The notes beneath the pieces were generated by a model. That model was not told where the DNA came from. It did not search any database and saw only the letters and a list, made by a program, of their open reading frames with translations. From the NCBI GenBank assembly GCA_965652145.1, contig CBFGTV010000081.1, forward strand, positions 1 through 15,099: DNA of 15,099 nucleotides. The letters run 5' to 3'. A program made the translations under genes and the position numbers. The stretch comes from CBFGTV01 sp965652145 (GTDB lineage: Bacteria; Bacillota; Clostridia; Peptostreptococcales; Natronincolaceae). Positions 14,843 through 15,099 of the stretch are shown in pieces (position 1 is the first letter of the stretch; every line of letters starts with the position of its first letter).

Positions 14843-14873
14843 AAAAAAACTACCTAACTATTTAGGTAGTTTT
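14843..14873 (-). terminator. Terminator of the DUF1292 gene
   Basis: A perfect 12-bp stem (14846-14857 with 14862-14873) and a 4-base loop are followed on the minus strand by continuous T bases to 14843. It lies 38 bases after the stop of the partial gene at the right edge. The T/A symmetry of the stem base could allow weak termination on plus too. Confidence 0.8.
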
Positions 14874-14910
14874 AGACAAACAAATTTGCCATCAGTGGTC
14901 TAAGCTTTTC

Positions 14911-15099
14911 TTATTCCTCTTGCTCGCCCTCAAAGTTTGCCAGGAAGGCTTCGGAAACCCGATTAAATTCCTCTTCCTCTTCAATCATAGTCAAATGGGG
15001 TCCCTCTTCATCCTCATGGAATCGATAGATAAAGGCATCCTCTCCATCTGTGGGCAGCAGTGCAATATATTCCTGCTCCATTACTGTAAAAATATCCAG
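14911..15099 (-). CDS. DUF1292 family protein, 3' part only
   Basis: An open minus-strand frame enters from the right edge and ends at the TAA at 14913-14911, giving the last 62 residues. It reads as a beta-rich, very acidic small protein: F-T-V-M-E-Q-E-Y-I-A-L-L-P, then a run of Asp/Glu (D-E-D-E-E region), and a final helix F-N-R-V-S-E-A-F with an acidic tail. This matches the C-terminal half of the DUF1292 (YrzB-like) family, whose function is unknown. In clostridia it typically follows the ruvX-type Holliday junction resolvase gene and precedes a fur-type regulator; those would be outside the window. Codon use is normal for the neighbourhood, and a strong terminator follows. The start is beyond the window. 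Confidence 0.7.
   Translation of the reverse strand: MDIFTVMEQEYIALLPTDGEDAFIYRFHEDEEGPHLTMIEEEEEFNRVSEAFLANFEGEQEE

Noticed and set aside
1..15099. CRISPR array, tRNA or rRNA genes
   Set aside because: No regularly spaced repeat series, cloverleaf with a GTTC-type loop, or conserved rRNA sequence was recognised on either strand.

Overview
The window reads as chromosomal DNA of a low-GC, endospore-forming Clostridium-type Firmicute. Individual proteins look closest to those of the Alkaliphilus/Natronincola group; that placement comes from remembered protein families, not from a search. The supporting signs are strong AGGAGG-type ribosome binding sites, A+T-rich SigA-type promoters, the clostridial dnaE / pfkA / pyk neighbourhood, a fused C-terminal domain on pyruvate kinase, a GerMN protein, a YutG-type PgpA protein and a DUF1292 protein. 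Most genes lie on the minus strand; only the GerMN gene (3341-4663) and the PgpA-family gene (10181-10645) are on plus.

Left end (1-1800): an A+T-rich block holds an ECF sigma factor and an overlapping, membrane-bound zinc-finger anti-sigma factor, behind a candidate ECF-type autoregulatory promoter. Bases 1-140 carry degenerate, out-of-frame pieces resembling the 3' end of an rlmD-type rRNA methyltransferase gene (V-D-M-F-P twice, then H-V-E-V-I-V-K). The intact rlmD lies on the other side of the block (1800-3152). The layout suggests a possible insertion or duplication footprint at an rlmD 3' end.

Centre-left (3153-6700): rlmD is divergent from a secreted tandem-GerMN protein with a clear SigA promoter. 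Next come convergent terminators and a compact minus-strand operon: hotdog thioesterase, FxsA membrane protein, and an aldo/keto reductase with a ferredoxin-like C-terminus.

Centre-right (6768-10645): a glycolytic unit of a small DUF2007-like gene, pfkA and pyk ends at a good terminator. Together PfkA and Pyk supply the two classical control steps of glycolysis. The PgpA-family gene runs divergently from the small gene and separates this unit from dnaE, sharing a TTAA stop-codon overlap with dnaE.

Right end (10642-15099): dnaE (replicative DNA polymerase III alpha subunit, with an apparently intact PHP metal site and a clamp-binding motif) has a SigA-like promoter. Upstream are a 343-base gap, a small PrcB-C-like protein with its own terminator, and the 3' end of a DUF1292 gene running off the window.

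Most of the window is housekeeping. I see no CRISPR array, rRNA, tRNA, complete mobile element or clear novel defence system. The points most worth a second look are the rlmD-like footprint with the sigma/anti-sigma block, the His-to-Pro change in the pyruvate kinase C-terminal domain, and the GGGAC/GTCCC repeat in the pfkA leader.
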